Shown here in pieces: positions 16,623-24,556 of a stretch of 32,899 nt of DNA. This stretch comes from Desulfobacterales bacterium (GTDB lineage Bacteria; Desulfobacterota; Desulfobacteria; Desulfobacterales; Desulfobacteraceae), in NCBI GenBank assembly GCA_023143455.1, contig JAGLHT010000025.1, positions 1-32,899 of the forward strand, given 5' to 3'. Each line of letters begins with the position of its first letter. Position 1 is the stretch's first letter. Position numbers and translations under genes: made by a program. The notes beneath the pieces were generated by a model that had not been told where the DNA came from, did no database searches, and saw nothing but the letters and a program-made list of their open reading frames with translations.

Positions 16623-17744
16623 ATGGATAAAACACAAATTTTTACAGTTCTTGCAGTTGATGATAACTTGTTGAACTTAAAACTCATTGAGAAATCCCTT
16701 GAAAAAGAAGGGTATAGAGTACTAAGTGCAATTGATGGTCCTAAAGCCAGGCAACTTGCTGCAGAGGAAATACCTGATCTTATTCTTCTTGATATTCAAA
16801 TGCCGGGAGAAAATGGATTTGAAGTAATAAAGCATCTTAAAGACAATTCAGAAACAAGCACAATTCCAATAATTTTCTTAACTGGTGTTATTGAAGTAGA
16901 TTCTAAACTCAAAGGTTTTAAGCTAGGTGCAGTTGATTATATTACAAAGCCATTCCACCCACTTGAAGTTCTTGCCAGGGTCAGAATCCATCTAAAACTA
17001 TCCATTGCAACAAATTCGCTTATCCGGGATCAGGCTCAAAAACTAAAGCAGGTAACTGAAGCTCAAACATCAATGTTGCCAACACCTGAAGACTTCCCTG
17101 ACGCATATTTTGGGGTCTACTATGAAGCCATGCAAGAAGCGGGAGGAGATTTTTACGATATCCTGAAAATTTCTGACAATATAACAGGCTATTTCTTAGC
17201 AGATTCTTCAGGACATGATATTGAAACAAGCTATATGACCGCATCAGTAAAAGCACTTCTTGCTCAAAACTGCACTCCAATCTACTCCCCTGCTGAAAGT
17301 ATGAAAATGATTAATGATGTACTTGTAGAAATCCTTCCTGAAGGGAAATACCTGACGGCATGCTATATCCACATTAACCGAAGTACAAAAAAAATGGTTC
17401 TGATCAATGCAGGACACCCACCTGTTGTACACATCCCCTTTGAAGGGGAAACTTATCTCATAGAATCACAAGGAGATATTTTGGGTATGTTTAAAGACGC
17501 TCAGTTTGGAAGGCAGGACCTTGATATATCAAAAAAAGATAAATTCATTGTATTCTCTGATGGACTAGTTGAATCAGCTGAGAAAAAAACCACATGGGCA
17601 ACAGGGACTCAGACTCTTCTCCCTGAATTTAAAAAAATGCGTGATATACCCTACAAAGAAATACCAGCAGAGCTTATCAAACAAATTTTCCCTGAAAACA
17701 CAATCATGGGAGATGATATTGCAGTGCTATGTATTGAGATCTAA
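16623..17744 (+). CDS. Response regulator with PP2C (SpoIIE/RsbU-type) phosphatase output
   Basis: 373 residues. Receiver at 1-125 (Asp13/Asp14, phospho-acceptor Asp57 in 'LILLDIQMPGENG', Lys in 'DYITKPFHPLEV'), a helical linker ('QAQKLKQVTEAQTSMLPTPE', the typical RsbU linker), then a PP2C-like phosphatase with metal ligands in 'EAGGDFYDIL' and 'ADSSGHDIETS', plus 'INAGHPPVV', 'IVFSDGLVES' and 'GDDIAVLCIEI'. Such proteins dephosphorylate STAS-domain anti-sigma antagonists or related targets when the receiver is phosphorylated. No STAS or serine-kinase partner is in the window. The SGH-D in place of the common SGHG is noted but is common enough in this family. Confidence 0.93.
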   Translation: MDKTQIFTVLAVDDNLLNLKLIEKSLEKEGYRVLSAIDGPKARQLAAEEIPDLILLDIQMPGENGFEVIKHLKDNSETSTIPIIFLTGVIEVDSKLKGFKLGAVDYITKPFHPLEVLARVRIHLKLSIATNSLIRDQAQKLKQVTEAQTSMLPTPEDFPDAYFGVYYEAMQEAGGDFYDILKISDNITGYFLADSSGHDIETSYMTASVKALLAQNCTPIYSPAESMKMINDVLVEILPEGKYLTACYIHINRSTKKMVLINAGHPPVVHIPFEGETYLIESQGDILGMFKDAQFGRQDLDISKKDKFIVFSDGLVESAEKKTTWATGTQTLLPEFKKMRDIPYKEIPAELIKQIFPENTIMGDDIAVLCIEI

Positions 17745-17772
17745 ATCAGGAAATTATGCAGGGTAAATAACC

Positions 17773-19449
17773 TTACGTTAGTCTATCAACCCCTATTGCA
17801 ATATTAAAACAATGATCTCCTATCTTTTCAAAATGAGACAACATGGCGATATAAACAACTCCTGAATCAACTGAACACAGACTCTTTCTGAGTCTGTTAA
17901 TATGTTTTTCACGCATTTCTTCACGCATTTTATCAATGAGGTCTTCATTTGCTTTAGCTTTTTGAAAAAAAACTTCTTCTTTTTCAACAAAATTCACCAA
18001 CACAAGATCAACAAATCTATAAACTTCATTTGCAATAGCTACCAAGTCTACAACAGCATCCTCGCTAAGCATTAACTCTTCATCATATATTTTTTCAAGG
18101 ATCTTTGAAATACTTTCAATGGAATCGCCAATACGTTCAATATTATTGGAAATTCTCATCATTTCAGAAATTTCCATTGCTTCGTTTTCTGAGACACCCC
18201 TCTGAGATATTTTTGTTAAAAACATTATAATGCTCTTTTGCATAGCATCAATATGCTCTTCAACAACTTCTCTTTCAGCAAGCCTGTCATCGTCTCTGAT
18301 TTTAAGACAGGCTGAAACCTTTTGTAGGCTGTCTTTGGTAAACTCACCCATTCTTAATACTTCACCTTTTACTTCAACAAGTGCCCCTATAGGTGAATCA
18401 AGAAGAACTTCATCAAATTCAGGAAGTCTGTATCTTTGTTTTGATTTCTTACCTTTAGGGAATATAAACATTACTATTTGGACAAGTTTTGGAAGAAATA
18501 TAAGAAATATTAAAGCATTTACAACATTAAAGACAGTATGTCCATTTGCAATATATCTTCCAACATTTAAAGTATCACCATTTACAATTTTATCAACTGC
18601 TCCGGCTCCTCCAATAGTTCCTGTCATAAATATAATAAATTTAAGAAACCAGGGGAAAATAACAACCATAATACTGACACCAATTACATTAAACAATGTA
18701 TGACTCATTGCTGTTCTCTTGGCCTCAATATTTGAAGAACCAATGGTTGCAAGCCATGCTGTAACGGTTGTTCCTATATTTTCTCCCATAACAAGCGCCA
18801 TGGCTGTAGGGAATGAAATAATCCCCTGCATGGCAAGTGTCATTGTTAAACCTATGGTTGCAGATGAAGATTGGACTAAAACAGTCACAAGTGCCCCCAT
18901 ACCAATGCAGAGCAAAATCCCGCCAAAATTATCAGTTGCAAATTGGGAGAAAAATCCAATAAATTCTGGATTCCCTCTAATAGGTCCCAAACCATTCTTC
19001 ATGACAGTCATTCCGTAAAAAAGAATACCAAACCCCAAAATAATATCTCCGAGATACCTTGTTTTACGTTTTTTGGCAAAAAACTTAAGAGGAACACCAA
19101 TGGCAATTGCAGGCAGGGCAATAGAAGAAATTTTAAAAGCAATCAATTGTGCAGTCACTGTTGTACCGATATTTGCACCAAGAATGACCCCGGTAGCCTG
19201 CTGAAGAGTCATAATCCCTGCACTGACAAAACCAATCAGCATGACTGTAGTTGCAGATGAGGATTGAATAACAGCAGTTACTCCAGCACCAGTGGCACAA
19301 CCCAATATTCTGTTTGATGAAACAGCCTCTAGAACTTTTTTAATTTTTTGACCTGCAATCATTTGAAGACCATCAGTCATAGTCTTCATGCCAAGGATAA
19401 AAAGCGCCAGTCCACCAAGGGTTTGAACAAGTATTTCTAATAAATCCAT
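17773..19449 (-). CDS. Na/Pi cotransporter (NptA/YjbB-like) with PhoU-like C-terminus
   Basis: 558 residues. The N-terminal half is the inverted-repeat PNaS carrier: 'VIQSSSATTVMLIGFVSAG' and 'VLVQSSSATIGLTMTLAMQG' are the two QSSSAT hairpins, each with a partner 'GANIGTTVTAQL' or 'GENIGTTVTAWL'. About eight membrane segments are visible. The last ~200 residues form a helical PhoU-like domain ('RISNNIERIGDSIESISKIL', 'MLSHFEKIGDHCFNIA'). It moves phosphate with Na+ across the inner membrane; some YjbB-type members export phosphate. It is divergent from pstS, which strongly supports a role in phosphate balance. An AAGAG site precedes the ATG. Confidence 0.92.
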   Translation of the reverse strand: MDLLEILVQTLGGLALFILGMKTMTDGLQMIAGQKIKKVLEAVSSNRILGCATGAGVTAVIQSSSATTVMLIGFVSAGIMTLQQATGVILGANIGTTVTAQLIAFKISSIALPAIAIGVPLKFFAKKRKTRYLGDIILGFGILFYGMTVMKNGLGPIRGNPEFIGFFSQFATDNFGGILLCIGMGALVTVLVQSSSATIGLTMTLAMQGIISFPTAMALVMGENIGTTVTAWLATIGSSNIEAKRTAMSHTLFNVIGVSIMVVIFPWFLKFIIFMTGTIGGAGAVDKIVNGDTLNVGRYIANGHTVFNVVNALIFLIFLPKLVQIVMFIFPKGKKSKQRYRLPEFDEVLLDSPIGALVEVKGEVLRMGEFTKDSLQKVSACLKIRDDDRLAEREVVEEHIDAMQKSIIMFLTKISQRGVSENEAMEISEMMRISNNIERIGDSIESISKILEKIYDEELMLSEDAVVDLVAIANEVYRFVDLVLVNFVEKEEVFFQKAKANEDLIDKMREEMREKHINRLRKSLCSVDSGVVYIAMLSHFEKIGDHCFNIAIGVDRLT

Positions 19450-19487
19450 TTTATTCTCTTAACTTTTTTATAATAAAATCCAAACAC

Positions 19488-19509
19488 TTTCCTAATAAAA
19501 CTTAGGAAA
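19488..19509. promoter_or_regulatory. Perfect palindrome upstream of the Na/Pi carrier gene
   Basis: TTTCCTAA at 19488-19495 and TTAGGAAA at 19502-19509 are an exact 8-bp inverted repeat with a 6-base spacer. It lies 39-60 bases before the carrier start, where an operator for a dimeric regulator would sit. The regulator is unknown. The half-site contains CTAA, the same tetramer as the repeats before pstS. Confidence 0.4.
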
Positions 19510-19604
19510 TTAATATACTAAAATAATAAAAACTTCAATAGTTTTATTAAAAAAACTAGAAAATACTTTGCTTATAAGTATTTGAAATTAAAGGTAATAT
19601 TTTT

Positions 19605-19658
19605 CTAATCATCTTTGCACAATTCCCTAATACAATTCTAACAAAACTCCATTACTAT
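19605..19658 (+). promoter_or_regulatory. Candidate Pho box (11-bp phased repeats) and -10 of the pst operon
   Basis: CTAA occurs at 19605, 19627 and 19638, that is at spacings of 22 and 11 bases: CTAATCATC, CTAATACAA, CTAACAAAA. PhoB/PhoP-type regulators bind direct repeats of about 7 bases on an 11-bp pitch placed in the -35 position. A -10-like TACTAT follows at 19653-19658, eight bases past the last 7-base repeat, the right spacing. The motif is closer to the TTAACA style than to the E. coli CTGTCAT style. The position before pstS and the presence of phoB in the operon support it. Confidence 0.45.
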
Positions 19659-19718
19659 CCAGCTTAAGTTCTGAATTAACAGAATTAAAAATAACCTTAA
19701 AAAATGAAAGGAAATAAA

Positions 19719-20531
19719 ATGAAATACCTTATCAAATCAATAATATACCTCCTATTTATCGCAATTTCAGCTTCATCTCTTATTGCAGGTGAGCTTACAA
19801 TTAAAGGCTCAACCACTGTACTGCCAATAGCCCAAAAATGTGCTGAAGCTTATATGGCTGCCAATCCTGATGTTAAAATTACTCTTTCAGGTGGCGGCTC
19901 CGGTAATGGTATAAAAGCCATAGTAGATGGTACAGCAGATATCGGGAATAGCTCCAGGTTTATCAAGGGCAAAGAAATTAAGCTTGCTCAATCCAAAGAT
20001 ATATACCCTGTCCCTTTTAGAGTTGCTCTGGATTGTATTGCACCGGTTGTTAACCCATCTAATAAAGTATCTAAGCTGACAATGGATCAACTAAAAAATA
20101 TCTATCTTGGTAATATTAAAAACTGGAAAGAAGTTGGCGGAAAAGATGCTAAAATTGTTGTAATATCAAGGGACAGTTCCTCTGGTACTTTTGAAGTCTG
20201 GAAAAAATTAGTTATGAATAAAGAAAGAGTTATGCCAGGAGCACTTACCATCCCTTCAAATGGTGCTGTAGTTCAAGCTATTTCAAAAACACCTGGTGCA
20301 ATTGGATATATTGGACTTGGTTATAATTCAAAAGATATTAAAACTGTTAAAATAAATAATGTTGAACCAACTGAAGCAAATACACTCAATGGGACATTCC
20401 CTATTACAAGACCAATGTTCATGTTCACAAACAACTGGCCAAAAGGTGACACAATGGGTTTTATAGCTTTTGTATTGTCTAAAGAAGGTCAGAAGCTAGT
20501 TACTGAAGCCGGTTCCATACCAATATTCTAA
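19719..20531 (+). CDS. pstS: Phosphate ABC transporter, periplasmic phosphate-binding protein
   Basis: 270 residues. The ATG at 19719 is preferred to that at 19704 because AAAGGA lies between them at proper spacing. A signal peptide (MKYLIKSIIYLLFIAISASS) is followed by the mature start 'GELTIKGSTTVLPIAQKCAE'. Phosphate-contact segments are visible: 'SGGGSGNGIKAIVDGTADIG' and 'SRDSSSGTFEVW'. It captures Pi in the periplasm for PstC/PstA. The protein belongs to the shorter PstS type (~270 aa) found in many anaerobes. First gene of pstSCAB-phoU-phoB-phoR, with candidate Pho boxes upstream. Confidence 0.96.
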   Translation: MKYLIKSIIYLLFIAISASSLIAGELTIKGSTTVLPIAQKCAEAYMAANPDVKITLSGGGSGNGIKAIVDGTADIGNSSRFIKGKEIKLAQSKDIYPVPFRVALDCIAPVVNPSNKVSKLTMDQLKNIYLGNIKNWKEVGGKDAKIVVISRDSSSGTFEVWKKLVMNKERVMPGALTIPSNGAVVQAISKTPGAIGYIGLGYNSKDIKTVKINNVEPTEANTLNGTFPITRPMFMFTNNWPKGDTMGFIAFVLSKEGQKLVTEAGSIPIF

Positions 20532-20555
20532 CTGCCTGGAATCGGAGACAAATAA

Positions 20556-21440
20556 TTGTCGCAAATAAACAAAGAAAAAGGAGTGCAATTCATTTTTTTA
20601 GGGATTGCACTCCTTTCAATAACAATGCTCTTTCTGATAATGCTTTTTTTATTTATGGAAGGCATACCTGTTTTTGAACATGTTTCAATAAAAGAGTTTA
20701 TCTTTGGTGATTTATGGTATCCAACCGATGACGAACCTGCTTTTGGAATTTTTCCTTTAATAATTGGATCATTCTCTGTTGCATCATTCTCAGCAATACT
20801 TGCAATTCCTCTGGGAATTATGACAGCTATATATATTGCAGAAATTGCAGATAAAAGAATTGCTGAAATTGTAAAGCCTGTTGTGGAACTAATGGCGAGC
20901 ATGCCTTCGGTTGTAATTGGTTTTTTTGGCATGATTGTTGTCGCACCATTTTTGCAAAAATTTTTTAATATCCCGGTTGGGTTAAACCTGTTTAATGCAG
21001 GATTAATGCTGGCATTTATGGCTATACCAACAATTTGTTCCATATCAGAAGATGCCCTATTCAGTGTTCCTTCAGCTCTTAAAGAAGGCTCTTATGCACT
21101 GGGTGCAACCCATCTTGAAACCATTATCAAAATAACAATTCCAGCTGCCTTGTCTGGTATATCAACCGGAGTAATTCTTGGATTATCAAGGGCAATAGGA
21201 GAAACAATGGTTGTGTTGATGGTTGCAGGAGGGGCTGCAATAGTACCGGGGTCAATATTTGATCCTATCCGTCCAATGCCTTCAACCATTGCTGCTGAAA
21301 TGGCTGAAGCTCCATATCACAGTGAGCATTACTATGCCTTGTTTGCTGTGGCAATAACACTTTTCATATTTACTTTTATTTTTAATTTAGCAGCAGACTA
21401 CATATCCTATAAATATAAACAAACAGAAGAGAGTTATTAA
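20556..21440 (+). CDS. pstC: Phosphate ABC transporter permease PstC
   Basis: 294 residues with six membrane segments. The start is a TTG at 20556, supported by GGAG at 20544-20547 with 8-base spacing and by the normal PstC beginning (SQINKEKGVQFIFLGIALLS). Characteristic stretches: 'FGIFPLIIGSFSVASFSAIL', the cytoplasmic EAA-type loop 'EGSYALGATHLETIIKITIP', and 'GLSRAIGETMVVLMVAGGAA'. It forms the membrane channel with PstA and docks on PstB through the EAA loop. It is 24 bases downstream of pstS with no terminator between, so the operon looks continuous. The rare TTG may hold down translation relative to pstS. Confidence 0.95.
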   Translation: MSQINKEKGVQFIFLGIALLSITMLFLIMLFLFMEGIPVFEHVSIKEFIFGDLWYPTDDEPAFGIFPLIIGSFSVASFSAILAIPLGIMTAIYIAEIADKRIAEIVKPVVELMASMPSVVIGFFGMIVVAPFLQKFFNIPVGLNLFNAGLMLAFMAIPTICSISEDALFSVPSALKEGSYALGATHLETIIKITIPAALSGISTGVILGLSRAIGETMVVLMVAGGAAIVPGSIFDPIRPMPSTIAAEMAEAPYHSEHYYALFAVAITLFIFTFIFNLAADYISYKYKQTEESY

Positions 21441-21442
21441 TA

Positions 21443-22312
21443 ATGTTACAAAAAATATCCTGGAGACGTAAAAATTTACAAAAAGCAGTATTTTTTAGCT
21501 TCAGTTCTTCAGCCTTTCTCAATGGCATTCTTCTGATAATAATTGTGTTTTTTCTCCTGTCCAATGGAATAGAAGCAATATCATGGGAATTTCTTTCACA
21601 GCCTCCCACTGACTCAATGACAAAAGGAGGGATTTTCCCATGCATAGTTGGGACATTTTTATTATGTGCTGTTACAATTATAACAGCGCTGCCCATTGGA
21701 GTTGCCTCTGCAATATATCTTAATGAATATGCCATTAAAGGAAAACTTATAAGGATTATTAGAATGGGAATCAATAACCTTGCAGGTGTTCCTTCAATTG
21801 TATTCGGACTTTTCGGGCTTGCCTTTTTTTGTATTGTTTTAAAAATGGGAGTTTCAATTATTGCAGGTGGCCTTACTCTTGCAATAATGACATTGCCAGT
21901 AATAATTGCATCTTCAGAAGAAGCCCTGAAATCTGTGCCTGACACCTACAGACAAGCTTCCCTTGCCATGGGTGCTACAAAATGGCAAACAATCTATAAA
22001 ATAGTTCTTCCTGCGGCATTTCCAGGTATTATCACAGGTGCTATTCTTGGTTTATCAAGGGCCGCTGGCGAGACAGCACCCATAATGTATACAGGAGCAG
22101 TCTTTTTCAGCCCTGTATTACCAGAATCGCCTTTTGATGCGGTAATGGCACTGCCCTATCATATATATGTACTTGCAACTGCAGGAACCAACATTGAAGA
22201 AACCTTGCCTCTTCAATACGGTACCGCAATTGTTCTAATAGCTCTTGTTTTTGGAATGAATTTAATTGCAATAATATTAAGATCCCGTATCAGAAAAAAA
22301 ATGAAAATATAA
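21443..22312 (+). CDS. pstA: Phosphate ABC transporter permease PstA
   Basis: 289 residues with six membrane segments, the second channel subunit. Diagnostic pieces: 'GGIFPCIVGTFLLCAVTIIT', 'INNLAGVPSIVFGLFGLAFF', the EAA loop 'DTYRQASLAMGATKWQTIYK' and 'GLSRAAGETAPIMYTGAVFF'. The start lies 2 bases past the pstC stop, so translation is likely coupled. The opening residues (MLQKISWRRKNLQKAVFFSF) are basic, fitting a cytoplasmic N-terminus. Confidence 0.95.
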   Translation: MLQKISWRRKNLQKAVFFSFSSSAFLNGILLIIIVFFLLSNGIEAISWEFLSQPPTDSMTKGGIFPCIVGTFLLCAVTIITALPIGVASAIYLNEYAIKGKLIRIIRMGINNLAGVPSIVFGLFGLAFFCIVLKMGVSIIAGGLTLAIMTLPVIIASSEEALKSVPDTYRQASLAMGATKWQTIYKIVLPAAFPGIITGAILGLSRAAGETAPIMYTGAVFFSPVLPESPFDAVMALPYHIYVLATAGTNIEETLPLQYGTAIVLIALVFGMNLIAIILRSRIRKKMKI

Positions 22313-22326
22313 TAAAGGTATAATTA

Positions 22327-23088
22327 ATGGAACCAAAAATCAAAATGTGTACAAGAAAACTTGACTTTTTTTATGATACATTTCAAGCTTTATGCGATAT
22401 CTCCCTTGATTTTCATGAGTATAAATCGACTGCCCTTATCGGACCCTCAGGATGTGGTAAAAGTACATATTTAAAATGCCTAAATAGGATGAATGAACTT
22501 ATTCCAAAGACAAAAATTACAGGCGACGTTAAACTTAATGATGATATTATCTATTCTTCTGACGTTGATGTTGTAAGTTTAAGAAGAAAAGTTGGAATGG
22601 TTTTTCAAAAACCCAATCCTTTCCCTAAGACAATATTTGATAATGTTGCATACGGACCAATAATAAACGGAGAAAAAAATAAATCCAAATTAACTGAGAT
22701 TGTTGAAAAAAGTTTGAAGCAGGCAGCAATATGGGATGAAGTAAAAGACAGATTAAATAACAATGCTTTGGAACTTTCAGGTGGTCAGCAGCAAAGGCTT
22801 TGTATAGCCAGAGCTCTTGCAGTAAACCCTGAAGTCTTATTAATGGATGAGCCTGCATCAGCTCTTGATCCCATTGCAACCCAGAAAATTGAAGAGCTTA
22901 TCAATGAACTTAAAAAAAAGCTTACCATAATAATTGTCACCCATAACATGCAACAGGCAGCCAGAGTATCAGACAGGACTGCTTTTTTTTATATGGGAAA
23001 ACTTATTGAAGTAAATGACACAGATACTCTTTTTACAAATCCTGCTTTAAAGCAGACAGAAGACTATATTACCGGAAGATTCGGATAA
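22327..23088 (+). CDS. pstB: Phosphate ABC transporter ATPase PstB
   Basis: 253 residues, full length. Walker A '[20 protein letters not shown]', Q-loop '[20 protein letters not shown]' (the NPFP and tyrosine are typical of PstB), signature '[15 protein letters not shown]', Walker B '[13 protein letters not shown]' and switch '[16 protein letters not shown]'. It powers phosphate import and, with PhoU, takes part in signalling to PhoR. An AAAGG site precedes the ATG, 14 bases after pstA. Confidence 0.97.
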   Translation: MEPKIKMCTRKLDFFYDTFQALCDISLDFHEYKSTALIGPSGCGKSTYLKCLNRMNELIPKTKITGDVKLNDDIIYSSDVDVVSLRRKVGMVFQKPNPFPKTIFDNVAYGPIINGEKNKSKLTEIVEKSLKQAAIWDEVKDRLNNNALELSGGQQQRLCIARALAVNPEVLLMDEPASALDPIATQKIEELINELKKKLTIIIVTHNMQQAARVSDRTAFFYMGKLIEVNDTDTLFTNPALKQTEDYITGRFG

Positions 23089-23098
23089 GGAGAAAAGA

Positions 23099-23773
23099 AT
23101 GACCTACCTTCAAAAAGAGCTTGAAAAAGTAAAAAGAGATATCCTCTCTTTAGGTGCCATTGTTGAAGACAGATTTCAGAAGTCTGCCCAGGCAGTGAGG
23201 GCAAACGATACAAAACTTGCTTTATCTGTAATTGAAAAAGATATTGAAATAGACACCAGGGAAATAGAAATAGAAGAAGAGTGTCTTAAACTGCTTGCAC
23301 TATACCAACCTGTTGCAGTTGATTTAAGATCAATCATAGTTGCCATAAAAATCAACAATGATCTTGAAAGAATTGGTGACTTGTCATCCAACATATCACA
23401 GCGGCTATTGGCAGCCTCAAAAAATTTACCCTGCGGATATAATTACGACTACTCTTTTATGGTTGAGCAGACCGGGAAGATGTTTAAAATGAGTCTTGAT
23501 TCTTTGGTAACAATGAATATTGATACAGCATATGAAGCTCTTTTAATGGATGAAAAAATAAATTTAATGAGAGATGAAGCTTTTATAGAAATGAAAAAAG
23601 CAATAAAAGGTAATCCTGGCAATGTCTCTGATATAATAAATATGTATCTAATATCAAGGCATATAGAAAGAATCGGAGATCATATAACTAATATAGCAGA
23701 AGAGGTAATCCATCTTGTGGAAGGTGAAATAATACGCCACAAAAATAAAGAATACAGCAATATATATAAATAA
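23099..23773 (+). CDS. phoU: Phosphate transport regulator PhoU
   Basis: 224 residues with the duplicated three-helix PhoU repeat. Metal-binding E/D motifs are seen in both halves: 'AIKINNDLERIGDLSSNISQ' and 'LISRHIERIGDHITNIAEEV'. It links PstSCAB activity to the PhoR kinase and represses the Pho response when Pi is plentiful. A strong AAGGAG site lies before the ATG, 10 bases after pstB. The carrier protein at 17773-19449 has a similar domain fused to it, so two PhoU-type modules operate side by side here. Confidence 0.96.
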   Translation: MTYLQKELEKVKRDILSLGAIVEDRFQKSAQAVRANDTKLALSVIEKDIEIDTREIEIEEECLKLLALYQPVAVDLRSIIVAIKINNDLERIGDLSSNISQRLLAASKNLPCGYNYDYSFMVEQTGKMFKMSLDSLVTMNIDTAYEALLMDEKINLMRDEAFIEMKKAIKGNPGNVSDIINMYLISRHIERIGDHITNIAEEVIHLVEGEIIRHKNKEYSNIYK

Positions 23774-23838
23774 TTGTAAAAGATACAAAATAATTTTAAT
23801 ATGACAGGACTGACGAACCTTTTTTTAAGGCAAGAGAT

Positions 23839-24552
23839 ATGGCAAAAGAAAAAATACTGATTGTAGATGATGAAGAAGATATCCTGGAACTTATAAAATT
23901 CAACCTTACAAAAGAGGGATATAAAACCATACTTGCTACAACAGGAGAGCAGGCTTTAGATATAGCTAAAAACAGCCAGATAGACCTAATAATTCTCGAT
24001 TTAATGCTGCCTGGCATAGATGGTCTTGAAGTAACAAGAATCATTAGAAATAATCCTGAACTCCAAATGGTCCCTATAATAATGCTTACGGCAAAAGGGG
24101 ATGAAAGTGATATTATTACAGGACTGGAGCTTGGTGCTAACGATTATATGTCAAAGCCTTTCAGTCCAAAAGAACTTATTGCCAGAATCAGGAATATTTT
24201 TAGGAGAAGGCAGAAACTGCTTGAAACCAAATCAGAAAAAATTATTAAAGAACAGGGCTTAGTGATAGATCATAATAAACACATTGTTACTCTTAATAGT
24301 AATCCTATCTCCCTTACACCTTCAGAATTTGAACTCCTTACCATGCTCATTAAAAAAAAAGGATGGGTGTTTACAAGGGGACAAATTATTGACGGGATCC
24401 GGGGAGAAAACTATGCTGTGACTGAAAGGTCAATTGATGTAGTAGTGGTCGGGCTGCGCAAAAAACTTGGAACTTACGGCAAAGCAATTGAAACTGTGAG
24501 AGGAATTGGATACAAATTTCAAGATAATCAAAAGATCAATAAAGAAGAATAA
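23839..24552 (+). CDS. phoB: Phosphate regulon response regulator PhoB
   Basis: 237 residues of the OmpR/PhoB family. Receiver with 'ILIVDDEEDILELI' (Asp10/11), phospho-acceptor Asp54 in 'LIILDLMLPGIDG' and Lys in 'DYMSKPFSPKEL'; a C-terminal winged helix has 'TPSEFELLTMLIKKKGWVFT' and the recognition region 'TERSIDVVVVGLRKKLG', ending in 'ETVRGIGYKF'. It is named from its place between phoU and phoR. When phosphorylated it should bind Pho boxes such as the candidate repeats before pstS. Confidence 0.93.
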   Translation: MAKEKILIVDDEEDILELIKFNLTKEGYKTILATTGEQALDIAKNSQIDLIILDLMLPGIDGLEVTRIIRNNPELQMVPIIMLTAKGDESDIITGLELGANDYMSKPFSPKELIARIRNIFRRRQKLLETKSEKIIKEQGLVIDHNKHIVTLNSNPISLTPSEFELLTMLIKKKGWVFTRGQIIDGIRGENYAVTERSIDVVVVGLRKKLGTYGKAIETVRGIGYKFQDNQKINKEE

Positions 24553-24556
24553 AATA

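Noticed and set aside
18230-19260. Three plus-strand ORFs of about 100-157 codons
   Set aside because: All lie antisense to the Na/Pi carrier gene and have no ribosome-binding sites or family features.
20528-21043. 171-codon minus-strand ORF
   Set aside because: It is antisense to pstC, whose motifs and operon position are certain.
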